DNA of 64,000 nt. Origin: Argentina anserina (lineage: Eukaryota; Streptophyta; Magnoliopsida; Rosales; Rosaceae). Within the stretch, counting starts at the first letter, position 1. Each line of letters starts with the position of its first letter. The notes under the pieces are model-generated. The model saw nothing but the letters and a program-made list of their open reading frames with translations. It did no database searches and had not been told where the DNA came from. Position numbers and translations under genes: made by a program. This document shows positions 36,383-48,600 of the stretch, piece after piece. The stretch lies in assembly GCF_933775445.1 (NCBI RefSeq), contig NC_065872.1:18848001-18912000 (forward strand). Reading direction: 5' to 3'.

Positions 36383-36891
36383 CGGGGTAGAGTATATCCG
36401 AGGGAAGCGTATTCCCTCGCGGTTTCAGGCCATTAATTTTAGGTTTCGATGCTTTACTAAATTTTGTTACTTGGAGCAGCAAAACTCATCAGATGTGTGA
36501 TCTAGACATCTAGTCTCATTTCGCTTACCTTATATCTTCTAGTCCAACTTCGCCCTAGTGATTTAGTACAGCAGACACATTTCTTGAACACTTAATACAA
36601 TTTAAACTTATTTTGTCAATCAAAATAGGTGTGATCTAACTCTTACGCCATAGACTATTAAAATAAATTTTAATAAACAAAATATAATATAACAAACTAG
36701 TGAAACTACTCAAAAGTATCAGAAAACAATTTCGTTTACAAATAACTCACTACTGAATTTGATAAAGCAAATAAGGACTACAATTTACAAATAAAGATTA
36801 AATGATGACAAGTTGTCACATGTCATAAAATATTTTACTTTTTTATCCATCTTTGACCCATATTGTTTGCTTCTATCAATGAAGATGTTAT

Positions 36892-37076
36892 ATGCTACTG
36901 TTAAGTTAAAAACTAGCTGATATTGTTGACTTGGAAGACACATGCTACTGTTGACTTGGAAGGTAATGCTACTGTCGACGATGAATCTAACTGCTACTAT
37001 CGACTTGGAATGTACCTGCTATTGTCGACTATAAATCTAGCTGCTACTGTCGATTGAAAAACTAACTGCTACTGTG
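36892..37076. repeat. Degenerate short repeats (CTGCTACTGTCGACT)
   Basis: The motif (A)CTGCTACTGTYGACTTGGAA recurs imperfectly about six times, with spacing of roughly 25-35 bp. I do not recognise it. Confidence 0.6.
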
Positions 37077-37657
37077 ATTTTTGGTGAACAAAATTCAAAA
37101 TTTCTCAAAACATATGTAATATGGTACTTAAATGAAAGCCCATGACATAATGAACAACTTTATATATTGCTCACCTCCAAATTGCCGGTGGTTTGGCCGG
37201 AAAACTTATATTTGCCGGAAAAAAAAACTAAAAAATGAGGAGAGAGAAATTTGTTAGATCAATAATGGACATTTAGTAATTTTCACGAAAATAAGAGTAT
37301 TTTGGATATTTTCACATTAATTAATTAATCAATTTTGTTTTACATATTTTTTAGACTTTAACTTATGTCATAATTTATATAAGAAATATAAAAAATAAAT
37401 TTTTATTTAATTCAAATGTAATTTAATACTATTAAGTAATTTTCTAATGATAATATAGTAATAGACAAAATAATTTAGAAACTTCTCACTGCAGCATTTT
37501 CCTCTCATACCCACGTTCTTTCTATAATAATTAAAAAAAAATTAATTACGCACGGCGTGTGTTTTATTTCTAGTTTTATTTACAAGAAGGCCATTGGGTC
37601 AACCCATGTGGTTGCATTTCTGTTGGTTTTGTGAAGAGAGAAAGGTGGAGCTGTCGT

Positions 37658-37693
37658 TTCTTCTTCTTCTTCTTCTTCTTCTTCTTCTTCTTC
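37658..37693. repeat. (TTC)12 microsatellite
   Basis: A pure run of TTC follows a purine-rich stretch. It sits where a plant 5' UTR would be expected, but no coding region follows. Confidence 0.9.
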
Positions 37694-40600
37694 GTTAGTT
37701 GTCTTGTGTAGTAATCTCCATTTTGGGTTTTGGTGATGGGTGATTGGTTTTTATGAGTTTAGAGTTTTTTTTATTCTTCCTAACAACGTATCAGTTCGCT
37801 TGGTGTTTCTCAGTTACCTTCATCATCCAGAAATCTCCAAGTCTGTTTGTGCAATAGCTCGCAGAGTCGCAGATCATATTTAATTGGTTTTCATCTTACA
37901 TCGTTTACATATAACGTAATACGTTTGATTCTGTCAATTGGGTTCTGTTGGGTTTGTGTTGGGTTATGTGGTTTTAGTTCTGAGTTTGCGCATCTCTTCT
38001 TCTTCTTCTTTTTAATCTCTTTGTATTCATGGAGGTTTGTTTGACTAATTGACTCCGATTGTTTCCGGAATAGATTTTTCCTTAATATTTTTTTTATTAT
38101 GTGGTTGTTTAATTTATCTGTGTTGGGGATTTGAGTGGTAAGTTCGTCAGTTATTTATTAAACTTTCTGTTTTATTTGATCTGAATCGTTAGTTAGTCGG
38201 AATGTTGATGCAGCTTTGTGGAGAATCTGGGCATAACTCTTGAAGAATCTGGGAATTGATGGAGAAGAATGTAGTATTTAAACAAATTGATTAAGGTATG
38301 AAGCTCTTTTTTTCTTTGTTGCATTTGAAGCTCCACATCATCTGCACTTGCATTTATAGACTTGGATTGCATGTTATTACATTGCTGAGATATCTATATT
38401 GATACTAGGATTAAATGCAGAATGGTGAGGGTCTCCATGGTAACAATTCAGAGGAAGTTGAGGTATGTCAAAGTGTCTTTTTAACTGCTTTATCCTGGTG
38501 TTATCTGGATTATATATTTTCTTGACCCAAATGCCTATAATGTTTTGTTATTCACAGGCCAATTTAGTACGTGTTCAATCTTTCAAATAGATTTTTGAAT
38601 ACATTCACAAATTATGCTGGAACATGTCATGGGGCAGAAGGGTTAGCTGCATATAGTTGAGGTGGTACAAATGAACGTCTTTGATTTACCAATATATGAG
38701 AACAAATGTCAATTTTAATCACAAAATAAGAAGAATAGTAAAAGATCGAACATTTATAGTTGTACAAAATTGTTTTTCAAGATTTATGTCTTGCGCTAGA
38801 AAGTGAGAAGGTTTAACTATGTTAAAGATTATATATACCTGAACGGCTGAACTCATTATCGACTTTTCGTAGGCTTTTATGGTTTATCAATCCATTAGGA
38901 TTAGAATTCCAGAAGCTAAAAATCTTAATAAACTGTCATGGTTAGAAGTGAAGAAAGTAGATGAGGTAAAAAAATAAAAGACACTTGGATTGAGAAACCT
39001 TTATGTGACTTGAATAACTTGATCTACAAGGAGATGGCTTCTATAACGTCACATTTGCTTTGGTTTTCATTTTGATATTACAGTCCTTTAACCAAATGAA
39101 CAAGTTTGACTGTTTGAGAACACTACACAGTTTAATCTGGCATATTAGTTGAAACTACATCTTAGTAAGAAAATTACATGCTGTCTGGTATTTAAAATGT
39201 CCTGGCAAGATAGGATTTTCGTCTTATTATATATGTGGCTGAATTTCAACAGCGACCTTAGGCTTTAGTTGATATATAAAATAATCTCATCCCTTTCAAA
39301 AAATGAAAATGTCTCATTAGAAAGCAGCTTTACTGAATTTTTTTTCTTCTGTTTTATAGGGTCAGTTTCACTGCAGAGATTCTGAGTTCAAGTCCTTAAA
39401 ACAAAAAAAATGAAGTTTCTGTTTTTCAGAGGACTGAAGAAAATGTGAGATCATTTTGAGGGAAGGTATTCTGAATGTGATACTTTGATAATTGATGATC
39501 AACTTTACCAGACCCTAACAAATCTTGGTAATATAATAAACACTTACAGATTCTTTCATTATTTGTGTAATTTACAGTTCTGCATGTAGTCTCGATATTT
39601 TTCTTTTGGAAATAGCAATTTGTTCTTTTCTTCTCTAATCTTTGTAATGTATTTTGCAGAATTCCAAATGTTCTTTGCAAAATAATCACTATTACAGTGC
39701 TACTAGCTGAGATCAGTTCTAATCCTTGCATTATGTCGTCTCTTCTTCTAAGCACCCTAAACCAATTAACTTAATTCTCAATGTCAATCTTACTCTTTCT
39801 AAGCCAAACACACTTCATTTTCCTGCCTATCTTTGCTTTCTATTGTTTCAGTGCGCAAAGATTAATGTGTTTTTTTGTATTTTTTATTGCTATTAGTTTG
39901 TGCAATTAAAACCATATTTTTGTTACTACAATTTTTGAGTGATTGTACCTATGAGTTTTTTCTCTCAGGGAAACCATAAGTCAAGGATACTACTGTTTGT
40001 CAAATAGAGAATTCTTCTCCAAAATTTTAGACTCTGATCTTGGTTTTTGAGGTGAAGTTTCAGTCTTTCAACTCCATTGTTGCTTTACAGTGTTCTTTTT
40101 TAAGTGAAAGTATTATACTGGTAATTGTGTCTTTTTGTTTCGTAGATGTGATCTTAGAGCTCACTTACACTTAGTATACCATAAGTGGAAGGAAAAAGAA
40201 CTTACATTGGATATTAAACATTTTTACTAAAAATTTGGTATTTTTTTGGGTAAATCTGAAATTAAACTTCTATACTGTTTTCATTCACTTATTTTTCAAG
40301 GATCTGAGGTGGACTGAGCTCTATGTAGGCTTCTGTTTCTTTATTTTTGTCAATTTTAGTACATACAGATTTGGATGGTTCAAATGTTTAGATTCAGAGG
40401 TTGTTGCTGCTCTTTATCTCTTTGTATTTCAGGTTTTTATGGCTTCCCCCTTCTTTTCAAGTTGTAGGGGTGAATGTAATTTTGGGGTTCCAGAGTAAAG
40501 AGCTGATAATCTTGAGTTTGGCCATGACTGTACCATCCATGGATTGCCAGCTCAGGTGAGGCTTCAATCTTTGCATAAAAGAATTTAGTTTTTGGCCTTG

Positions 40601-41329
40601 CATATATATTTTTTACTGTTGAAGTTAGTATTATTTGTCATTCTGATAGTATTTTAATTGGTATGCCGGTGCTTAATGTGTAGGTATGTTCATTTTGTAA
40701 TTCCTATCAACATGAGGAATGGGGCTCGATAACGCTGTATTTATAGTGGTGGTGTGATACAGCCAACTTATCATGTTGGTAAGAAGCATACAGTATAAAG
40801 AGAAACAAAGGGAAGGGTATTCGAAGAAGCATGTGAACAAGGGAATACAGATAATTACAGCAGGTTACGTCTGTTTGTTCTACACTTAAGTTTGTTTCAA
40901 AGAAGCAAAGTTTTCTTATTGAGATATCAATTAATAACAATATCTTTGCCTTGGGCTCATTCTTCATATCTGAAGAGAACTGTTGGAAATAATTCAACTT
41001 TATCTCTATCGATATATCTATATCCGAATTTTTGAAAAATCCAATTACAATAGCCAAAGAGTTCATCATAATCTCAGGAAACAACACTTTCAAGAATAAA
41101 TCACAAGAGTACTGTGGTATGTGTGTATTGTATTTTGCAGGTTAATCATTTTACAAATTTTTTTTAAACAATGGTATGTGTGTATTAAATTTTGGAATGT
41201 TTTTGGTACAGAATAAATCAGATGGAACATTGTGATTGTAAATCAGATGTTAGTCTTTTATTGACTAATTTGTTGCTCTGTTTGTGTGCTATACGGATCA
41301 GTTTTCATAATTGGGAAGTGGTTTGGCAT

Positions 41330-42630
41330 TAGATTTTTGTCGATGGACTTGGATTTTCTGTGCATTATATGTTTGATATTTCTAAGCTACCCTTCTAAGC
41401 TAATCAATGTTTGTCAAATGTTAGATAATTTCGTTCGTGTTCGAAAATTATCTTAGCTATGAAAGGATACAATTGCTGTGCTCTTTGTCATCTCTTTACC
41501 AACATTTTTTTCCTGTGTGTTTGCCTGTTTCCTGTCATTAATGACTGGAGTAAATCAAAGGGAGTACGCCATACAAAGTTTGTGTCTTTTTAACTTAATG
41601 GCTTCTGGGTTTTATTTGAGAGTGATCATCTCAGAGATATTTGCCCCAAGCATGAATGACCATGTTTTATCCTGCAGTCATTGTGGCACATGCATCAGGA
41701 GTTGTTCTATCTAACAACTTAATCTGATACCTTCAATTCCACTCTTTTTTTTTCAGTGTATCATCAAACAGGTGATTATGAGAGCATATCAGAAGCAAGT
41801 GGGGGTCAAATCTGGTTTGAATCCAGAATAAAATTCGCAAGAATAAATGCCAAAACCTCAATCAAGATAGTATTCTTATTCCTGTATTATTGCAAACAAA
41901 ATTCTCTATTAGATGTAGTATTTTGTTACCGGAATAAGTACTTATGCTTATGTAATCTCATGACGTATAAACTACAAAATTACGATATGAATAGCATGCA
42001 GAACACAAATCATCAATGCCACAAAGTGACAAAACAGCCTAACTGGAAAAAGCCGCTCAACACGGGGCCCCTAAACTAGTTTGATATCAAAGTATAAATC
42101 CCTAGCTCCTTTTACTGTTTCAAAAAAAGGAGAAAAAAAACCATCTTTTTTTTTTGTTACAAACGAGGCTCAAAAGAGCCTAAACAAAGAAATAAAAGAG
42201 ACTAACTAGAAGAATTGGAAACCCTTCTAGCTCTAGACACAGCAGCTAGATCATCCAAAAAGCATTGAGAGGCATGAACAGGAGGAGAATCAAAGATCAC
42301 TAAACCCATGTCATGATTGATACTTTCCTTTGCGAGTTTGGTATTCTAAATTTTTGTTTTTTTTGGAAACAACGACTTTACTTCTCATTTAAGTCTTGGG
42401 GAGGGAAGTGGTACGATTCCCTTCGGTCGTTTTCTTTTCTCTATGTACGAGATGGAAAAAGCAAAAGAGTTACACTGTGCTCTTTTCATCTTCCCATGTT
42501 TTCTTAGTCTTCTTAGTCTTCTCCAACTTCATTAAGGCTTTGAGGGTTCATCAGTGGCTATACAATAATGAGTTTCATGATCAAGTAGGATCAAGTAGTG
42601 CGTCGTTGAGAAAGAGCCTGAAGAGCACTA
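41330..42630. other. Upstream region of helicase copy 2 (duplication unit)
   Basis: This is homologous to 24324-25493, with scattered substitutions and indels and one extra insertion (42144-42335). It holds a promoter-like region for copy 2 but no recognisable gene of its own. Confidence 0.6.
42144..42335 (-). mobile_element. 5'-truncated LINE 3' end
   Basis: This insertion is absent from the matching place in copy 1. On the minus strand it encodes a LINE-like tail, LVIFDSPPVHASQCF and then DDLAAVSRARR, followed by a stop, a short 3' UTR and a poly(A) tract (poly-T on plus). This is the usual structure of a severely truncated plant L1-type insertion. Its target duplication is masked by the T-run. 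Confidence 0.65.
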
Positions 42631-45600
42631 ATGGGAAAGAAGAAGAAGAATATGAAACTTGTTTCAGACGCTAATACCCTAATCGATTTGGTGTTCTCTT
42701 GGTCTATTGGAGATGTTCTCAACGAAAACTTTTACATAAATCAGGTTTGTTCTGCGTTTAATTTTCTTTCATATCTATATTACAATTACATCTACTTGCT
42801 TCAGCCTTCATGCCCAATTCTCTGTAAGAAAAGTAGTTACATTTACTTGTTATTAGCATCATTGGCAGATATAATTATTTTCCCTCCTTTCATGGTATTC
42901 CAGCTTGGGTAAAACTTTGAGTTATGTAATGCAATTTTGTGCTTATTGTATAAGAAAATGTGTCATATGCTTCAATATTTTTCTTTTTGCTTTTTCCTTT
43001 TTATTAGTTAGATTTAGTTGGATTCTACAATCAAAATGGTTGCAGAAAAAGGTCATATTGATGTTAAAAAGTAATTTGCAGATCTCCCTATCAGAAAAGT
43101 TTCTCAGAATAGAATGCATTATAGTCTGCATTGATAACAACACTTTCAACTTCCAATCCACTGGTTACAATCAACCCAGAAATCAGGATTGACTGAATCA
43201 GTTCGATCTTTCAATTCTAAAGTGCTTATCTTTTGGTCAATTTATTTTTACCTTTGTGCACTTAATAGGTGCAGAGGATCCCCAACACATTTGACACAGT
43301 GTCGAGCTACAAGCAATCATTCATGCCTTCCCTTGTTGAGGAAACTCATGCTGATTTACGATCGAGTATGTTGAGTCTGTCACATGCCCCTACTTGTGAA
43401 ATTCTGACAATGGAAGATTCCGATAAACCTCCTGATGACTTGTTTTACGATGTAACGTATCATAGAGATACAGAAACCGATGAAGATCACATAGAATTGA
43501 TGTATGTGCCACAGGTTGGAGATATCATCGCCTTGACAAATGTTAGACCAAAAGGCATTCATGATTTGAATAGTCCTCCAAGGTTCTATCATATCGCTTA
43601 TGTTGCTAAAGCAAATGATATTGATGAATTTCCTGATCTCCTCCAGTTCCAAATTTTATCATCGAAGCCTATCGACTGTGAAGAACTAGACCTGAGTAAA
43701 AGGAAGAGAGAAACACTTTTTGCAGTCTATCTTATGAACTTGATGACAAATGTCCGTGTATGGAAAGCTTTGAACTCTGAAGAGGGGAATACAAGAATCA
43801 TTAACAAAGTTCTGCAACCCAAGTCAGATGTATGTATTTATAATAGTGACTCGTCTGATATTTTCCTCAATAATTCATGTGCCTATACATTTCAGTTTTT
43901 ACTCTCAATATGTTTCTTGTTTAATTAATTAATTTCTTACAGGATGGCGACTCTTGTTTAGTTTGCCTCTCCGAGGGAAGATCTTACACCGACATTTCTT
44001 CTATATGGTCTACAATTCGCTCACAAAATCTAAATGAATCCCAGGAAGCTGCAGTTTTGAACTGTATCAGCTTGAGTCAATGCCATCACCAGAATTCCGT
44101 TAAATTAATATGGGGTCCTCCTGGTACTGGCAAGACGAAGACAATGAGTCTGACACTCTTTGCTCTCTTTCAGTTAAAGTGCAGAACTCTCACATGTGCT
44201 CCCACAAATATTGCCGTCCTAGAAGTCGCAGCAAGGCTCCGGAGATTGGTTAATCAGTCACTCGAGCATAGCAGGTATGGACTAGGAGATATAGTTCTCT
44301 TTGGTAATAAGAAGCGGATGAAGATTAACGATAATAATGAGATTCGTGACATATTTCTTGACCATCGTGTGAAAATCCTCATCAAGTGTATGGCCCCTTT
44401 ATCTGGATGGAAACATGTGTTATCATCAATGATAAATCTGCTTGATGATCCAGAGGAACAATATTCTTTGTATTTGGCAAAGAAAGCTGAAGAGCAAAAA
44501 CAGAATGCAGAAAAAAATGAGGAAAATGATCAAAATATGGATTATCCTTTGACATTTGAGGAGTTTGTGAAGACTAAATTTGGTTCTATCAGTCAGGAGC
44601 TGAAGACTTGTATGGTAGGTTTGTACACCCACTTACCAACTTCTTGTATATCACTCACAGTGGTGAGGGACATGGTAAGAGCTTCGGGTTTGCTCAATTC
44701 TATTAAATCTTCATTGCAAACTATTAGTTCTGGTAATGAAGGATTGAAGTTACGTCTCAATGATATCAAAGTTCGAGGAAGCACTGTTGGTTGCCTTGCG
44801 CAGCTGAGAGCAAAGTGTACAACGACACTGAAGGCGCTTCCAATGGCATTCTCTGCTCCTAATATGGAATATTCATTAAGGAATTTCTGCCTAGAAAATG
44901 CTTGCTTGATATTCTGTACTGCCTCAACTTCTTCCAAGTTGCATATTGTAGCACAACAGGCACCATTAGATTTGTTGGTCATTGATGAGGCTGCTCAGCT
45001 AAAAGAATGTGAGTCAGCAATTCCCTTACAAATATCTGGTGTCCGCCATGCTATCCTTGTAGGAGATGAGAGGCAACTCCCTGCCATGGTTAAAAGCGAG
45101 GTTTTGTTTTTATAATAGCATTTGCAAATTTCATTTTTTTTTTCAATGTATGGTAAGTGTTTCAATTAGCTGCATCTTAATATGTATGTCTCAATGAATT
45201 ACTAGATTGCGGCAACCGCTGGTTTCGGAAGAAGTTTGTTTGAAAGGCTGGCAAAGTTGGGACACAAGAAGCACCTACTCAATGTTCAGTACAGGATGCA
45301 TCCATCCATCAGTATATTTCCGAAAACAGAGTTCTATGACAACCATGTAGTAGATGGTCCAAATGTCCTAGAAAGTAGTTACAAGAGGTGCTTCCTCAAG
45401 GGGAATATGTACCAATCCTATTCCTTCATAAATGTAGCCCATGGAAAAGAAGAGTTTGATCACAGATATAGCCGGAAAAATATGGTGGAGGTTGCTGTAG
45501 TCTCTGAGATAGTAGCAAGCCTGTATAAAGGTAGGTATTGTACCAATTTGGTCAATGCTCTTATTCATGTAATTTATTGCAAAGACCTACAATCTGGGTT

Positions 45601-48600
45601 TGACTTTTCTTTCCTCCCACAGAATTCATTGGAACAAAGAAGAAAGTTAGTATTGGGGTCATATCACCATACAAAGCTCAAGTTTATGTTATTCAAAAGA
45701 TACTCGCAAAATATACTAAAACTTGTTCCAATACTGGTTTCTCCGTAAGTGTGCGATCTGTTGATGGGTTCCAAGGTGGTGAAGAAGATGTGATAATTAT
45801 ATCTACTGTCCGATGCAATGGGAACGGGTCAGTTGGTTTCTTGTCAAACCGGCAAAGAGCAAATGTTGCACTAACACGCGCCAGGTATTATTTATAAAAT
45901 TTCATTGTAGTTATGCTATATGATGCATCTTAGACATGTCTAATTTGTGCAATATTTTTTATGTAGGTACTGCCTTTGGATATTGGGGAATGCGTCAACT
46001 TTGAATGCTAGTGACTCTGTTTGGAAGAAGCTGGTCCTTGATGCCAAGAAACGTAACTGTTTTTATAATGCTGATGAAGACAGCAACTTGGCTCAGGCTA
46101 TTACAACTGCCCTGCTTAAGCTTGAGCAGGTTCATTCTCTGCTTAATATCGACTCTATGCTGTTCAAAAACGCTATATGGAAGGTATGCTGCCATTTTCT
46201 CAAGTCTTTCTCTAATTTAAACCGGACCATTGTCGGAGCATACAATAATCAGACGTCTTGAGAGTACAGGTTTATTTACATTGCTAAAAAGAGGGACATA
46301 ATTGTCAAGTAAAAAGCAAGTGATTAATGTCGAGTTATCTCACTAAAGGGAATTCAGCCGTGTAATGTCTAATAAGATGTTCTGCTGTTATAAGGATTAA
46401 TTCTTTCTTTCTTTCTTTCTTTTTCTCATAGGTTTGCTTCACTTGTGAGTTTTTGAACTCCATCAAAAAAATTAAAGATACTGTGGTTCTTCGGGAAGTG
46501 CTTGCATTGTTAACCAAACTAGCAAATGGATGGCGCCAACCTCACAAAGATAAAAGAAATGATGGAACTTCTGCTCAACTGTTAGAAAAGTATAAAATCA
46601 AAGGACACTTGAATCTCATTTGGACTGTAGATATTCTCCAGGAGAACGTGCATTATGTCCAAGTTATAAAGTTCTGGGATATTTTACCATTTTCTCATTT
46701 ACCAAAACTGGAAAAGCATCTGGACATTGTTTTTGGAAAATTTTCGGCAGATAAGATGAACCGCTGCAAGAAGAAATGCATTGACAGGTATGGGATGTTA
46801 TAAAATTCTTCTTTTCATAGGTATATTAGTCCAATGTACTTTTATTCAATAAGTTTATAATAAACCATTTTCTACCCGTTCTTTAAATCATGCATCATTT
46901 TCTTCCAATTTCTGTAGGGATCTTTGTTTTCCAATGAGATGGTCGGTGGTTAGAAATCTCCCTGATCATGAGGAGCTCCTTTCAAAGCCATTATCTTCTC
47001 TCAGTATAACAAATCATCAAAAAGCATCAATTTCGACATATGGGTGAGCATATATATATATATATATGTACCAACTTTATTTAGGAAGTCACTGTTTAAA
47101 AATAATTAAATAAAAACTATTTGAACAATTGAACAGAATAATACAGTTTACTCTATTTGCTATTAATATTATTGGAAAACGGAATCAACTAACATGTAGA
47201 AGGATGGATGAATAATTCTGAGCATAAAGTAATTTATTGTCTTTACATCAGTTGTTCATGTCGTTTAGTGATGCTGAAGTTTATAGGCTTTATGTTAATT
47301 TCTATTATTCATACACTAAAAACTCCAAATGTCTAAGGTGCTTGATGTTATCTCATCCTGTATGTACTGATTTTGGTCTCACACAATATCCACTTTTAAT
47401 TGTTCATATCAATAGGTGATGTTGAAGTTCATGCATGTCCTGGACAAAGGGAATTAGATTTCAATAGAAATGGCCATTTCTTACTCATTACATGATATAT
47501 TTGCAACATATATTTGAGCTAATGTACCACTTGCTTCTATAGGGAGACAGAGAAAGCAGCAAGACCAATTATCCGTGTAAAGAGCAAAGTTAGTCAGAAA
47601 GAAAGAAAGTTATGGAAAATAAAGGCTGAAGACGGAGTGAAGGATTTCAGCACTTGCATTGAAGCAGATCGTATGGAGTTCTTGTCAAAACCATTGTCAT
47701 CACTGAGTCTAGCAGATAAGCCAGAAGCATCGATCTCCAGTCACATGTGAGTCATAACTATATATTCTGACATCCATATAGGAACTAGGAAGTCTAATTT
47801 TCTATAAATATTCAATAACTTCTACGAAATTAAAAGTAAACATATTTGAAATAACTGGAGCACAATTACTAGCTCTTGTGAAATAGGAGTTGATTATTTT
47901 GTATTTAAGTAAGGAATCTTAGCAACAAATGGAACTGATTGTTTAACTCTTAAGGTGCCTTATGAATCCAAACCACTTGTATGTATTGCATATATTCCAA
48001 CTTCTATGCTTTAATTACCTAGCAGGCATGTTCACCTATAGTTACCTCCCTATCAACTTTGACTCTTCTAAAGTGATCGTAATTAAGTCATTTCAAATGT
48101 GGAAGCAGGAGAATTTCAAGATATCACATGCTATTTTCTTTCATTGATATTGTAGACCTATATGTTTAGAAGTATCAAGTGGCAAATGATTCTCTGCTTT
48201 TTGACACATAATAATTGGTGATCATGAGGTCCTTTGAGCTCCAGAAAAACAAAGTGTAAGACTATTGCATGCTAGCCTATATGGGGCTATATATGTGTGT
48301 GTACATGTCTCGTAACACCGGTTAATTAAGCTTTTAGGGAAAAAATAGAAGCTGGAGGAATTAGTTTATCACAAATGGTTGGAGCTTTGATTTAATAAGA
48401 TATATATAAGGCTTTTTCAGGACCATTTTTTTGAGGACTTGTTGAAAACCACTTTGATTCACCCATTTTTCGATCTTAGATTTATATCTCGACCGTTTAG
48501 TTTGTAGATATATATGAGTAGATTATCCTTGTAAATTTTTGTCTAAATTGAAAATCGTTAAGACATTCATAAATATGATTAACTTATTATGAACTTGAAC

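Larger units (their letters stand above)
30950..36471. repeat. 5.5 kb duplicated transposon block, copy 2
   Basis: This is a direct copy of 1638-7167. Its left edge is fused to intron 9 of helicase copy 1. The two parents share TT at the junction (CTTTAATT|TGTGAGAG). Its right edge stops inside the intron of the antisense gene of the Tat element, at GTTAC, and then joins unrelated DNA. No target duplication is visible, which argues against transposition. Confidence 0.9.
36472..41329. other. Region without recognisable gene, possible non-coding transcription unit
   Basis: I find no protein family here. The stretch 37560-38050 looks like a plant 5' leader, with a (TTC)12 run. It is followed by exon-sized pieces between splice-like signals: GATTAAATGCAG|AATGG at about 38420 with GAG|GTATGT at about 38462, and TATTTCAG|GTTTTTATGG near 40435 with CTCAG|GTGAGG at about 40555. 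None gives a long open frame. It could be a decayed gene or a long non-coding RNA. Confidence 0.25.

Noticed and set aside
40235..40498. 87-residue open frame
   Set aside because: Phe-rich, from T-rich DNA; no domain and no supporting exons in frame.
25494..48016. Treating helicase copies 1 and 2 as one gene duplicated only by assembly error
   Set aside because: The two copies have clearly different flanks, different 5' sequences and copy-specific insertions, so two loci are real on present evidence. The near-identical 4.5 kb core still deserves a read-depth check.
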